From positions 2,976,001-3,040,000 of the forward strand of contig OY782500.1 of NCBI GenBank assembly GCA_963677885.1: a stretch of DNA of 64,000 nt, written 5' to 3'. The stretch is from UBA1351 sp963677885. GTDB taxonomy: Bacteria > Bacillota > Clostridia > Lachnospirales > Vallitaleaceae. Shown here piece after piece: positions 26,571 to 35,717 of this stretch; position 1 is the first letter of the stretch, and each line of letters starts with the position of its first letter. The position numbers were made by a program, and so were the translations under genes. The notes under the pieces were generated by a model, which worked only from the letters and a program-made list of their open reading frames with translations, made no database searches and was not told the origin of the DNA.

Positions 26571-27959
26571 ATGAAATTACTAAACAAAAAGTTTTGGGTC
26601 CTGTTAATGGTATTGGTATTTGCATTGTCAGCATGTAGCTCAAGTCAAGAGACAGACAATGGAAGCAGCGACTCATCAACAACAGAAAAGACAGAAACTG
26701 GAAATTCAGAAGATGCAAAAGCAGAAGAGGACAATCCCTTTAAAGGTGAAGAACTCAGTATCCTGGTATCAACAGGTTGGATGGACAACCGCTACGACGA
26801 AGTATTAGAAAGATTCGAAGACACTTATGACGTAGTAGTGGATTTACAGGCTATACCTGCTGACCAATACTCGGATATTCTTCAGTCAAAGCTTGCTACC
26901 AACACCTGTGCAGATGTATTTTGGATTCAGTCCAATCCATTTGCCATTGGAACAACTATTATTGATCCAGAGGAATACTGCCTTGATTTTACAGGTGCTG
27001 AATGGGGATCTATCATGTCAGATGCCAGAAGAGCGTCTTGCGAGTTTGACGGTAACTTGTATGGATTACAGATTTGGCATAATTCACCAGAGTTCGTCAT
27101 GGTCTATAACAAAACCATGTTTGAAGAACTTGGACTTGAAGCACCAAGCACTTATGAAGAACTTAAATCTGTGTCAGCAACTATATATGACAATGGTATA
27201 ACTCCATGGTTCATTCCTGGTGCAGACGGATGGCAACATCAATTATCCTTCTTCCAAATCGGTGGTGTTTACGAAGGTAACCAACCAGGCTTGTTTGATG
27301 CACTCAACAATAACCAGGCAACATTTGCAGACAATGAAACGATGCTGACTGTTCTTGAGCAGTTTAAGGAAATGTCATCACTTGGTTATTTCGGTGAAGA
27401 CTGGATCGGATCCAACTCAGCCAATATGATCAATGACTTTGCTGACAGAAACATCGCTATGGCAATGGCTAACTCATCCTACATCAAGCAAATCCAGGAT
27501 GAAACAGGTACTTCTGATGAGTTTGGTTTATTCCTTATTCCTTTTGCAGATAATAACTGGTTCCCAACAAACCCAGCTGGACCAACCATGTTTGGTTACA
27601 ATCACACAGAGCATCCAGAATTAGTTAAGGCCTTCTTTGAATTTGTAACGACTTCAGAAAGCCTCCAATCAATTCTTGACAACTCACCAGCTTATACCAA
27701 CCTGGATGTATACAACAGAGATATTGACCAACACTGGATTCCAGCAGAAGAGACCTTTATGGCGACAATTGCTACAGATCAAATGGCTTATCCTGTACTT
27801 CAAACCGGTACCAAGTATACCAATGATTACTGGATGGACTTCGGAGCTGATATGGTTGCCTACTGTCTAGACGTTATGGAAGCCAACGATGTACTTAAGA
27901 ATATGGATATTAACAGAGCTGAATCGGCCAAAGTAGCCGGCGACCCAGCCTGGGAATAG
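26571..27959 (+). CDS. CUT1 sugar ABC transporter solute-binding lipoprotein
   Basis: 462-residue family 1 extracellular solute-binding protein. Signal peptide with lipobox LSAC (Cys at about residue 22), a Ser/Glu-rich linker, then LSILVSTGWMDNRYDEVLERFE, DVFWIQSNP and typical late motif PTMFGYNHTEHPELVKAFFEFV (read in parts). Strong GGAGGG ribosome site. It captures an oligosaccharide for the two permeases that follow. Its codon choice is more uniform than in neighbours, consistent with high expression. Confidence 0.93.
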   Translation: MKLLNKKFWVLLMVLVFALSACSSSQETDNGSSDSSTTEKTETGNSEDAKAEEDNPFKGEELSILVSTGWMDNRYDEVLERFEDTYDVVVDLQAIPADQYSDILQSKLATNTCADVFWIQSNPFAIGTTIIDPEEYCLDFTGAEWGSIMSDARRASCEFDGNLYGLQIWHNSPEFVMVYNKTMFEELGLEAPSTYEELKSVSATIYDNGITPWFIPGADGWQHQLSFFQIGGVYEGNQPGLFDALNNNQATFADNETMLTVLEQFKEMSSLGYFGEDWIGSNSANMINDFADRNIAMAMANSSYIKQIQDETGTSDEFGLFLIPFADNNWFPTNPAGPTMFGYNHTEHPELVKAFFEFVTTSESLQSILDNSPAYTNLDVYNRDIDQHWIPAEETFMATIATDQMAYPVLQTGTKYTNDYWMDFGADMVAYCLDVMEANDVLKNMDINRAESAKVAGDPAWE

Positions 27960-27987
27960 ACCCCAATCATAAGAAAGGAGGCTAACA

Positions 27988-28869
27988 TTGAATAAAAAGA
28001 AGGTTTACCCTCAGTGGTTTGTTATGGTTCCCTTGGTCATCTATTGTGTTTTCTTCTTACTGCCTGGTCTGATGGGTGTACTCTATTCATTCACTGATTG
28101 GAATTCAAGAAGCGAAATAACCGGTATTAATTTTGTTGGAATTCAGAATTATATCGATATCTTTACTTCCAATGCCAATTATGCCTCCGGGATATACAAC
28201 ACACTGAAATTCACATTAATATCCAACACTATAAAAATTACCGGCGCACTCTTCCTGGCGATTCTTCTCCAGGAAGGGATTTTCGGTAAAGGCGTATACC
28301 GGACTATTTTCTATATGCCTGCTATTTTACCCTTTGTTATTGTGGGTCTGATTTTCAAGTCTGTTCTTAATTTCGACAATGGACTTTTGAATATGACTTT
28401 TGAGTTCTTTCATGCAGATTTCCTAAAACAAAAATGGTTATCAGACCTGTCAATCGTCTGGAAGTCCATATACGGTGTAGACGCCTGGAGAGGTATCGGT
28501 TATGTTATGACCATTTTCATTGCCGGTCTTAATGCAATCCCCAGAGATTATTATGAAGCGGCTATGATTGACGGTGCCAATTTTTGGCAAAAACTACGAC
28601 ACATTACCCTGCCTATGTTAACCGGAACCATTATGATTAATCTTGTATTCGGTATTACTTATGGCTTGAAAGTCTTTGATGTAGTCTATGTATTGACCAA
28701 TGGTGGCCCCGGACATATGACGGAAGTATTGACTACTTATGTCTTCCAGCTCTATTCCAAAGGCCAATACGGTATGGCGACTGCCCTTAATGCTATCCTG
28801 CTCCTTATTACCGCTGTAGCCGGAATCATTATCGTTAAAGTCATGAGTAAAAAAGAGGTGCAGCAATGA
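27988..28869 (+). CDS. CUT1 sugar ABC permease, MalF/UgpA type
   Basis: 293 residues from TTG 27988, which follows AAAGGAGG. About six membrane segments. The EAA loop YEAAMIDGANFWQKLRHITLP (read in parts) is the contact site for the ATPase. It forms the transmembrane channel with the next gene product, whose start it overlaps by four bases. No ATPase gene is present in this operon, as is usual when a shared MsmX-type ATPase is encoded elsewhere. Confidence 0.93.
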   Translation: MNKKKVYPQWFVMVPLVIYCVFFLLPGLMGVLYSFTDWNSRSEITGINFVGIQNYIDIFTSNANYASGIYNTLKFTLISNTIKITGALFLAILLQEGIFGKGVYRTIFYMPAILPFVIVGLIFKSVLNFDNGLLNMTFEFFHADFLKQKWLSDLSIVWKSIYGVDAWRGIGYVMTIFIAGLNAIPRDYYEAAMIDGANFWQKLRHITLPMLTGTIMINLVFGITYGLKVFDVVYVLTNGGPGHMTEVLTTYVFQLYSKGQYGMATALNAILLLITAVAGIIIVKVMSKKEVQQ

Positions 28870-29696
28870 GAAATAAACGTCGTCGTATAGTCTTAAAAAT
28901 CATTCAGCAAACTGTCTGTATCACTTTGAGCTTAGCCATACTGGCACCAATTTATATGGTCTTAATTAATTCATTCAAGACAAAATCTGAAGCTGCAAGA
29001 ATGTCCTTGTCACTTCCGACTGAATGGATGTTTGAAAATTATCTGGAAGTCATTGAAAAAGGACGCTTGGTTCAGGGATTCTTTAACAGTTTGGCTTATT
29101 CCGGCATCTCTACCGGTATTGGTGTCATCCTGTGCGCTATGGCAGCTTTTGTCTTAGCCAGACACCGCACCAGACTGAATAATTTTATTTACTATTTTGT
29201 GTTGTGTGGCTTGTTTTTTCCTGTAAACTATGTAACCCTGGTTCGACTTTTCAGAACCTTGGAATTAACAGATACAAGAGTCGGTATCATCATTACCTTT
29301 TTAAGTTCTATGGTTCCCTTTTGTGTCTTTACGATGAGAAATTTTGTCTTGTCCATACCTGTTTCCCTGGATGAGGCTGCCATTATAGACGGTGCAGGGC
29401 CTATTAACCTATTCTTTAGAGTGGCCTTGCCTCTCTTAAAGCCCAGTATCGTGACCGCCTTTATTTTACAGTTTATGGGCGTATGGAGTGACTTCCTTAC
29501 ACCTCTTTATTTATCAAGTAAAAGTAAACTTTTTCCAATGACCATGGCTGTTTATCAGTTTTTTGGACGGAACAACTCCAATTGGAATTATGTTTTTGCA
29601 GACATTATATTAACATTAATACCGGTTATCGCTGTCTATATGCTTGGCCAGCGCTATATCGTTTCAGGCATGACATCCGGTGCAGTAAAACAATAA
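28866..29696 (+). CDS. CUT1 sugar ABC permease, MalG/UgpE type
   Basis: 276 residues with about six membrane segments. The EAA loop reads LDEAAIIDGAGPINLFFRVALP (read in parts). N-terminal segment LAILAPIYMVLINSFKTKSEA is typical of MalG-like partners. Starts within the stop of the first permease gene and is followed 14 bp later by the GH95 gene, so transport and hydrolysis are co-expressed. Confidence 0.93.
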   Translation: MRNKRRRIVLKIIQQTVCITLSLAILAPIYMVLINSFKTKSEAARMSLSLPTEWMFENYLEVIEKGRLVQGFFNSLAYSGISTGIGVILCAMAAFVLARHRTRLNNFIYYFVLCGLFFPVNYVTLVRLFRTLELTDTRVGIIITFLSSMVPFCVFTMRNFVLSIPVSLDEAAIIDGAGPINLFFRVALPLLKPSIVTAFILQFMGVWSDFLTPLYLSSKSKLFPMTMAVYQFFGRNNSNWNYVFADIILTLIPVIAVYMLGQRYIVSGMTSGAVKQ

Positions 29697-29710
29697 GAAT
29701 TTGAGGAAGA

Positions 29711-32122
29711 ATGATGAAGAAAAGTATATGGTATGAAAAGGCAGCAAGAAAATTTACAGAGGCCCTACCTATTGGTAACGGCAGTTTGGGAGGGATGGTC
29801 TATGGTGGCTTCCCAACCGAGAAAATCTCTGTAAACAGGGATGACTTCTGGTCTGGTAACGGTAAAAAAGATACCAAGCTGGTAAGTGAAGAGCAGATGG
29901 GTATCCTGCGGGAAAAAATATTCAATAAGGATCTGAAAAGTGCTCAAGACATGGTCATTGACCAAATGATGTCTACTGAATACACCCAGTCATACCTGCC
30001 TGTAGGCAACATAACATATACTTATGAGGATTTAGGACAGATTAGTGACTATATTCGTTATTTGGATATGGAGCACGGCATGGCTGTCACAAGTTTCAAA
30101 GAGGATGGAAATCTTATTGTGACTGAATCCTATGTGTCCAATCCTGACGATGTGATTGTCGTTCATATCAAAAGTGACAAGGCACAAAGACTGAACATGA
30201 AAATCTCAGTTAATTCTTCCCTAAAATACGCTGTGAGTCCTTCGACTTCTACTATGATATACCTTGATGTAGAAGCACCCTATCATGCCATACCTAATTA
30301 TGTGGATGAAGGCAATGCGATACTATATGATGATGACCATGAGGGTTTACGCTTAAGTGGTGCCCTGGATGTTGTCTGCTCAGATGGAAGTGTGGTCAGA
30401 AACGGCACCCAGATTGAAGTGGCTGATGCAAGTCAAGTCACTATTATCATGACTGCTTTTAGTGGCTATAATGGATTTGGACGTGAACTGACAAGGGATT
30501 ACACTGACCTTCGAGCCAAAAGTGGTGCCATTGTAAAAAAGGCTTTATATACGAATTACGAAAAACTTAGAGACCTTCACTGTAAGGACTGGAGTGACCT
30601 TTATGACCGGGTAGACTTTGATTTGGAAGATGAGAAGCCTATTGACTTACCGATGGATAAACGATTGGAGCGACTGGGAAAAGGACTTCCAGATGCGGGG
30701 ATTTTTGCCCTTTACTTCAAGTATGTCAGATACCTGACCATTGCATCATCGAGGGAAGGGACTCAACCAACAAATCTTCAGGGTATTTGGAACGAAAAGC
30801 CCAGGCCAGACTGGTCCTGTAATTATACCCTTAATATTAATGCACAAATGAACTACTGGGCAACAGGTATGATGAATCTTCTTGATTGCGAGGAACCCTT
30901 GATCAAGATGACAGAGGACCTGTCTTTTAGCGGTCGTGAGACAGCAAGAAATACTTTCTGTGCTGATGGCTGGGTAGCCTGTCATAATACAGATTTATGG
31001 CGATTTACCCTACCGGTCAATGTTGGACCTAAACACGGCTACTGGCCAATGGGCGGGGTCTGGTTGACTGCCCATCTCTTTAATCATTACCGTTATACCA
31101 AGGATAAGGAATATCTTAGAAAAAGAGCTTTACCTATTATGGCTGGAGCAGGCCGGTTTTGTCTGTCCTGGTTAGTTGAGGGAGACGATGGATACTTGCA
31201 CACATGTCCGTCAACCTCTCCTGAAAACGGCTTTTATGATGAAAATCATGACCAGTGCAGTATTGCCTATTCGACAGCAATGGACCTTGCCCTCATTAAA
31301 GAACTTTTCTCCAATATTATCCAGTCAGTTGAGGATATTGGGATGGAAGTTCTTATGGGAGAGGGTGGTGTTGATGAGACGTTCATCCATGATTTGAAAA
31401 ATGCATATGACCGACTTCCGAATTTCCAAGTAGGCAGTCAAGGTGACATGAATGAATGGTTTGAGGAATATGAGGACTTTGAACCTGGCCATCGTCATTT
31501 TTCTCACCTATATGGTCTTTTTCCAGGCTATATAATCAATGAATATGATTTGCCTGAGATTGTAGAGGCATGTGAGAAAGCTCTTGATAAACGGATGGAA
31601 AATGGTGGTGGTTTTTCAGGATGGTCCTGTGCCTGGGCAGTGAATTTATACGCCAGATTAGGACGGGGCCAGGATGCACTTGGTTGTTTAAACCATTTGC
31701 TAAGTGTTCTGAGTGCACCGAATTTGTTTGACCTTCATCCACCACTTGGATTATCTGTTAATGAATCAGAAGTTTTTCAGATTGATGGAAATTTCGGAGG
31801 AGCAGCCGGTATCGGTATGATGCTTTTACAGAATATCGGTGATGAAATTCATCTTCTAAGAGCCCTGCCTAAGGAATGGAAAAAAGGTTTTATTAAGGGT
31901 ATCAGGGCCTTTAACGGTCTCGAGGTGGATATAGAGTGGTCTGAGGGACTTCTGACCAGGGCTTATATTCATAGTGACCAGGATGGCCAAGCCAAGATTA
32001 AGTACCATACAGACCTGTCAGTTACTAAAGACGGCCAGCCGGTTGAGCATAGGATTGATGATCATGGCTGCTGTGTATTTAGGGTGGAAACAGGTGGTCA
32101 CTACCAATTAAAAAGATCTTAA
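29711..32122 (+). CDS. GH95 alpha-L-fucosidase-like enzyme
   Basis: 803-residue GH95 enzyme without a signal peptide; family members are inverting alpha-1,2-L-fucosidases (some alpha-L-galactosidases). N-terminus: EALPIGNGSLGGMVYGG and RDDFWSG. Catalytic positions match the Bifidobacterium AfcA enzyme (N421, N423, E566, D766): LNINAQMNYW with Asn375 and Asn377, TSPENGF with Glu505, and QIDGNFGG with Asp692. Start ATG 29711 (a second ATG at 29714). In xyloglucan, fucose is alpha-1,2-linked to galactose, so this fits the GH74/GH31 set. Last gene of the ABC operon. Confidence 0.92.
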   Translation: MMKKSIWYEKAARKFTEALPIGNGSLGGMVYGGFPTEKISVNRDDFWSGNGKKDTKLVSEEQMGILREKIFNKDLKSAQDMVIDQMMSTEYTQSYLPVGNITYTYEDLGQISDYIRYLDMEHGMAVTSFKEDGNLIVTESYVSNPDDVIVVHIKSDKAQRLNMKISVNSSLKYAVSPSTSTMIYLDVEAPYHAIPNYVDEGNAILYDDDHEGLRLSGALDVVCSDGSVVRNGTQIEVADASQVTIIMTAFSGYNGFGRELTRDYTDLRAKSGAIVKKALYTNYEKLRDLHCKDWSDLYDRVDFDLEDEKPIDLPMDKRLERLGKGLPDAGIFALYFKYVRYLTIASSREGTQPTNLQGIWNEKPRPDWSCNYTLNINAQMNYWATGMMNLLDCEEPLIKMTEDLSFSGRETARNTFCADGWVACHNTDLWRFTLPVNVGPKHGYWPMGGVWLTAHLFNHYRYTKDKEYLRKRALPIMAGAGRFCLSWLVEGDDGYLHTCPSTSPENGFYDENHDQCSIAYSTAMDLALIKELFSNIIQSVEDIGMEVLMGEGGVDETFIHDLKNAYDRLPNFQVGSQGDMNEWFEEYEDFEPGHRHFSHLYGLFPGYIINEYDLPEIVEACEKALDKRMENGGGFSGWSCAWAVNLYARLGRGQDALGCLNHLLSVLSAPNLFDLHPPLGLSVNESEVFQIDGNFGGAAGIGMMLLQNIGDEIHLLRALPKEWKKGFIKGIRAFNGLEVDIEWSEGLLTRAYIHSDQDGQAKIKYHTDLSVTKDGQPVEHRIDDHGCCVFRVETGGHYQLKRS

Positions 32123-32134
32123 TATCAAGACATG

Positions 32135-32169
32135 AAAGGCCAATCTAGAGGATTAGATTGGTCTTTTTT
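32135..32169 (+). terminator. Terminator of the CUT1-GH95 operon
   Basis: AAAGGCCAATCTA (32135-32147) pairs with TAGATTGGTCTTT (from 32154) with one G-T pair, followed by a run of six T's. Confidence 0.88.
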
Positions 32170-32237
32170 AAACATGGGGAGAAGTGTACTTTTCCTGTGT
32201 TTTTCGGGGAATCTTTTGGCAAACAATCATAAAATTA

Positions 32238-32295
32238 CAGATAGTATCTGAATACTACAGATTGAATGGACAGGCCTAAATTATGTCGATATAAT
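32238..32295 (+). promoter_or_regulatory. Promoter of the GH127 operon with upstream palindrome
   Basis: TGGACA (32267-32272) and TATAAT (32290-32295) are 17 bp apart. The perfect palindrome CAGATAGTATCTG (32238-32250) lies just upstream of the -35 element, where an activator would sit. Confidence 0.6.
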
Positions 32296-32342
32296 GACAT
32301 CAAAATCAGGTTACAAATTGAGCGTTTGGCAAGGAGAAGGAT

Positions 32343-34307
32343 ATGTTAACGGATACGAAAAACACACCATATGTGAAGGTGAAATCATTAGACCATCAAT
32401 CAGTAGAATGGACAAAAGGATTATGGGCAGACTCTTATGCCATGTGTGCCAATTCCATGGTTCCACAGTTAAAGGGAATGTTTGATGCTAAAGATGTCAG
32501 CCATGTGGTTGAGAATTTTAAGATTTGTGCAGGGGATGAAACAGGAGACCATGACGGAACGGTTTTTGGTGACGGTGACTTTTACAAGTGGATGGAGTCA
32601 GCCATCTATACCGGGTCAAGATATGACAACAAAGAACTGATGGACCAGGTAGATGACTACATTGACCTGATTGGAAGAGCCCAACTTCCTGACGGTTATC
32701 TGTCAACCAAACAGATTATTGGTGAAATGCAGGATAATGGTATTTCCCGAATGGGTGATATCAACGATTTTGAAGTCTATAACTTTGGACACTTATTTAC
32801 CACTGCCTGTCTTCACAAACGGGTAACCGGAAAAGATTCTTTGATGAAGATTGCTGTCAAAACGGCTGATTACCTGGAACAACTCTATAAGGAGTCTGCT
32901 GAAACCGGTCAGGTTCAGACGGCAGTATGTCCTTCCCACTATATGGGCCTTGTGGAGATGTACCGAACAACCGGCGATGAAAAATACAAGCATTTGGCCG
33001 AGATGGCTGTGGAATTAAGAGATTCTGTAGAAGACGGAACTGATGACAATCAGGACAGAATCCCTTTAAAGGAACATGACAAGATTGTTGGTCATGCCGT
33101 TCGTGCCAATTACTTATACGCAGGTGTCGCTGACCTCTATGCTGAAACCGGAGACAAAGAATATCTGGATATGCTTCATAAGGTCTGGAAGAGTTTGATG
33201 GACCATAAATTTTATATTACAGGAGGCTGTGGCGCCTTATACAACGGAGTGTCTCCTTATGGGAATTTCTTCCTTGACCAGAAAACCCACCAGTCCTATG
33301 GCTATGAATATCAGCTTCCAAATACAACAGCCTACAATGAAACCTGTGCTTCCATCGGTTTGGTTATGTGGGCATACCGTATGTTCAATGTTGAGCAGAA
33401 GGTAGAATATATTGATATTATCGAACGGACCATGTTAAACACAAACCTTGCGGCGGTAAGCCTTGATGGCAGGAAGTTCTTCTATGAGAACATGCTAAGA
33501 AGAAGTAAGGAATTGGAGTATGAATTGGTTTGGCCTTTATCAAGAACGGAGTATATTATTTCCTATTGCTGTCCACCTAACCTGGCAAGAAACATTGCCC
33601 AGTCATCTGAGTATGTCTATGCAGTGACCGACAGCGACATCTATACCCTCATGTATGGAGGCAACAAGGCGACCTTTAAGCTGGATAATGGTGCAGCCTT
33701 TACCCTGGAACAGGAAACAGACTACCCCTATGATGGACGGATTGACTTTAAGGTGACTGAGGTTGAAAAGGATGCCCCGGTTAAGTTGATGATTCGGATT
33801 CCTGGCTGGCTTGAATCCGGTCAGCTCATTAAGGCGGACGGACAAAAGGTTCTTTTAGGCCAAGCTCAAGCAGGCACCTATATGGCTCTGGAACTTGATA
33901 GCTTGATGGATGCTGGTTTCCAACTGGTCTTTGATATGAAACCCAGACTGACAATAGCTCATGGTATGGTTGAAGAGAATACCAACCAGGCAGCTGTGGA
34001 AAAAGGTCCATTGGTATATTGTATTGAGTCTGTCGATGCAGATATGGAAACCTTGGATGATCTGTTGATATCCCCAGATGTGAGTTTTGAGAATGTTGAG
34101 ATGGATATTGAAGGTAGAAGAATTATGGCTTTGGAAGGGGAACTACCAGTACTAAAGCGTCAAGATTTTAATCGTACTACTTTATATCAAACCCTTAACT
34201 TCCAAGGAATAGACAAGAAAAAAGTTCGTATGATCCCTTATTTTGCATGGGACAACAGGGACTTTGGTGAAATGAAAATCTGGCTGCCACTCCACTTTAA
34301 CTACTAG
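32343..34307 (+). CDS. GH127 beta-L-arabinofuranosidase
   Basis: 654 residues, close to the 658 of Bifidobacterium HypBA1. GH127 (DUF1680) is a cysteine-dependent retaining enzyme releasing beta-L-arabinofuranose. The zinc/catalytic set is present: NETCAS with Glu333 and Cys335, and YCCPPN with Cys409 and Cys410, matching E338, C340, C417 and C418 of HypBA1. N-terminal (alpha/alpha)6 barrel (SVEWTKGLWADSYAMCANSM, YLSTKQ, YITGGCGA) and C-terminal beta domains. No signal peptide. Ribosome site AAGGAGG just upstream. The substrate may be arabinose decorations of hemicellulose, pectin or plant hydroxyproline-rich glycoproteins. Confidence 0.93.
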   Translation: MLTDTKNTPYVKVKSLDHQSVEWTKGLWADSYAMCANSMVPQLKGMFDAKDVSHVVENFKICAGDETGDHDGTVFGDGDFYKWMESAIYTGSRYDNKELMDQVDDYIDLIGRAQLPDGYLSTKQIIGEMQDNGISRMGDINDFEVYNFGHLFTTACLHKRVTGKDSLMKIAVKTADYLEQLYKESAETGQVQTAVCPSHYMGLVEMYRTTGDEKYKHLAEMAVELRDSVEDGTDDNQDRIPLKEHDKIVGHAVRANYLYAGVADLYAETGDKEYLDMLHKVWKSLMDHKFYITGGCGALYNGVSPYGNFFLDQKTHQSYGYEYQLPNTTAYNETCASIGLVMWAYRMFNVEQKVEYIDIIERTMLNTNLAAVSLDGRKFFYENMLRRSKELEYELVWPLSRTEYIISYCCPPNLARNIAQSSEYVYAVTDSDIYTLMYGGNKATFKLDNGAAFTLEQETDYPYDGRIDFKVTEVEKDAPVKLMIRIPGWLESGQLIKADGQKVLLGQAQAGTYMALELDSLMDAGFQLVFDMKPRLTIAHGMVEENTNQAAVEKGPLVYCIESVDADMETLDDLLISPDVSFENVEMDIEGRRIMALEGELPVLKRQDFNRTTLYQTLNFQGIDKKKVRMIPYFAWDNRDFGEMKIWLPLHFNY

Positions 34308-34319
34308 ATAGGAGCTGTG

Positions 34320-35630
34320 ATGAATACGAAGACCAATGCAAAAGAAACAAGGGTCTATGACTTTGTTCTAAAGAGCAAGGACATGGTTTTTAAAGACCCA
34401 AGAGCCTTTATAAAATATCCATTTATCGATCCCGGTTCTGTTTATGACGGAAATGTCTGGGATTGGGACACTTATTGGTCAGTATATGGCCTCATGAGTT
34501 TTGCTAATCTCTATGATGACCCAGCTTTTAATGACCAGCTGATAGAACACAGTAAGGGGAATGTCCTGAATTTCTTAGACCATCAGATGGAAGATGGCTA
34601 CATCCCTATGATGATTGAAGTGGCTGACTGGAGTGAACCCTATCTGATCCTTAAACATAAAGAAGGGGTTCCAATGAACATGCATAAGCCCTTCCTGTGT
34701 CAGCAAATAATCCTAATCAGTGATTATATCAAGGATTATGAATGGATTAGACCCTATATGGAAAAACTTCACAGGTATTTTTCCTGCTACATCAGAGACT
34801 ACTTTCTTGAAGACAAGGGACTCTTTGTCTGGTGTGATGATATTATGATTGGTATGGATAATGACCCGGCTACCTTTGGTAGACCTAAATTTTCAACAGC
34901 TAACATATTCCTGAATTCTTTTATGGTGATGGAATTGGATGCTATGATTAAGATTCTTGATCAGCTGGGTATAGAAGAGGGTCAGACCAATAACAGTCTT
35001 AAACCTGGGCCGGGTAAGACCCTGGTTTACACCAGGAGTGAATATCAGGGCATGAAGGAAGACCTTGCCAGAACCATTAATGAGGAGTGCTGGGATCCAA
35101 GAGACGGCTTTTATTATTCGGTGGATGTCGATGTGAAGACGAGACCTTTTGAGTGGATTCATGAAGGGCTGGGTGTTTTCTGGAAGACTTTGCCGATTAA
35201 GATACGGGCCTGGTCCGGATTTTTGCCCCTCCTTGCAGGGATTGCTGATGAAGAACAGGCCAGACGCCTGGTAGAACATATTGAAGATGAAAAGACCTTT
35301 GCCTCACCTTATGGTATAACTTCTCTGGCTATGGACGAGAAAATGTTTGATCTGTCTGTCACCAACAATCCATCCAATTGGCTTGGACCTATATGGTTAG
35401 TGGTCAATTATGCCGTTTTTAAAGGCCTGTTGAATTATGGCTATGTCAGTCAGGCAAGAACCCTGTGTGAGCGGACTTTTGAACTTTTGGAAAGTGATCT
35501 GGAAAAAACAGGCAGTCTTCATGAATACTATGATCCTTATACAGGTCAGCCTATTATGAATGGCGGTTTTGTAAACTGGAATATACTGGCATTAAATATG
35601 TTAGAGGACTTGGATAAAGTTTCTGAATAA
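34320..35630 (+). CDS. GH63/trehalase-like (alpha/alpha)6 glycosidase
   Basis: 436 residues from ATG 34320 (GGAG five bases upstream). Features of the GH37/GH63 clan: DPGSVYDGNVWDWDTYWSVYGL, LSVTNNPSNWLGPIWLVVNYAVFKGLL and SLHEYYDPYTGQPIMNGGFVNWN (all read in parts). Typical GH63 catalytic acids lie in WDWD and HEYYDP regions. No signal peptide. It follows GH127 by 12 bp and shares its transcript. Activity is likely alpha-glucosidic or alpha-mannosyl-glycerate-like, but the precise substrate is not clear. Confidence 0.75.
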   Translation: MNTKTNAKETRVYDFVLKSKDMVFKDPRAFIKYPFIDPGSVYDGNVWDWDTYWSVYGLMSFANLYDDPAFNDQLIEHSKGNVLNFLDHQMEDGYIPMMIEVADWSEPYLILKHKEGVPMNMHKPFLCQQIILISDYIKDYEWIRPYMEKLHRYFSCYIRDYFLEDKGLFVWCDDIMIGMDNDPATFGRPKFSTANIFLNSFMVMELDAMIKILDQLGIEEGQTNNSLKPGPGKTLVYTRSEYQGMKEDLARTINEECWDPRDGFYYSVDVDVKTRPFEWIHEGLGVFWKTLPIKIRAWSGFLPLLAGIADEEQARRLVEHIEDEKTFASPYGITSLAMDEKMFDLSVTNNPSNWLGPIWLVVNYAVFKGLLNYGYVSQARTLCERTFELLESDLEKTGSLHEYYDPYTGQPIMNGGFVNWNILALNMLEDLDKVSE

Positions 35631-35660
35631 GATTTGATTTTTGGTTTAGGTCAATCAGCC

Positions 35661-35676
35661 TATAATAGGGTATAAT
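35661..35676 (+). promoter_or_regulatory. Tandem -10 elements before the kinase gene
   Basis: Two TATAAT hexamers (35661-35666 and 35671-35676) lie about 40 bp upstream of the kinase start, without a good -35 hexamer. Weak promoter evidence. Confidence 0.35.
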
Positions 35677-35717
35677 AATCATAGCTAAGTCTTGTCTTTA
35701 GGGAAATAGGTAGGTTG

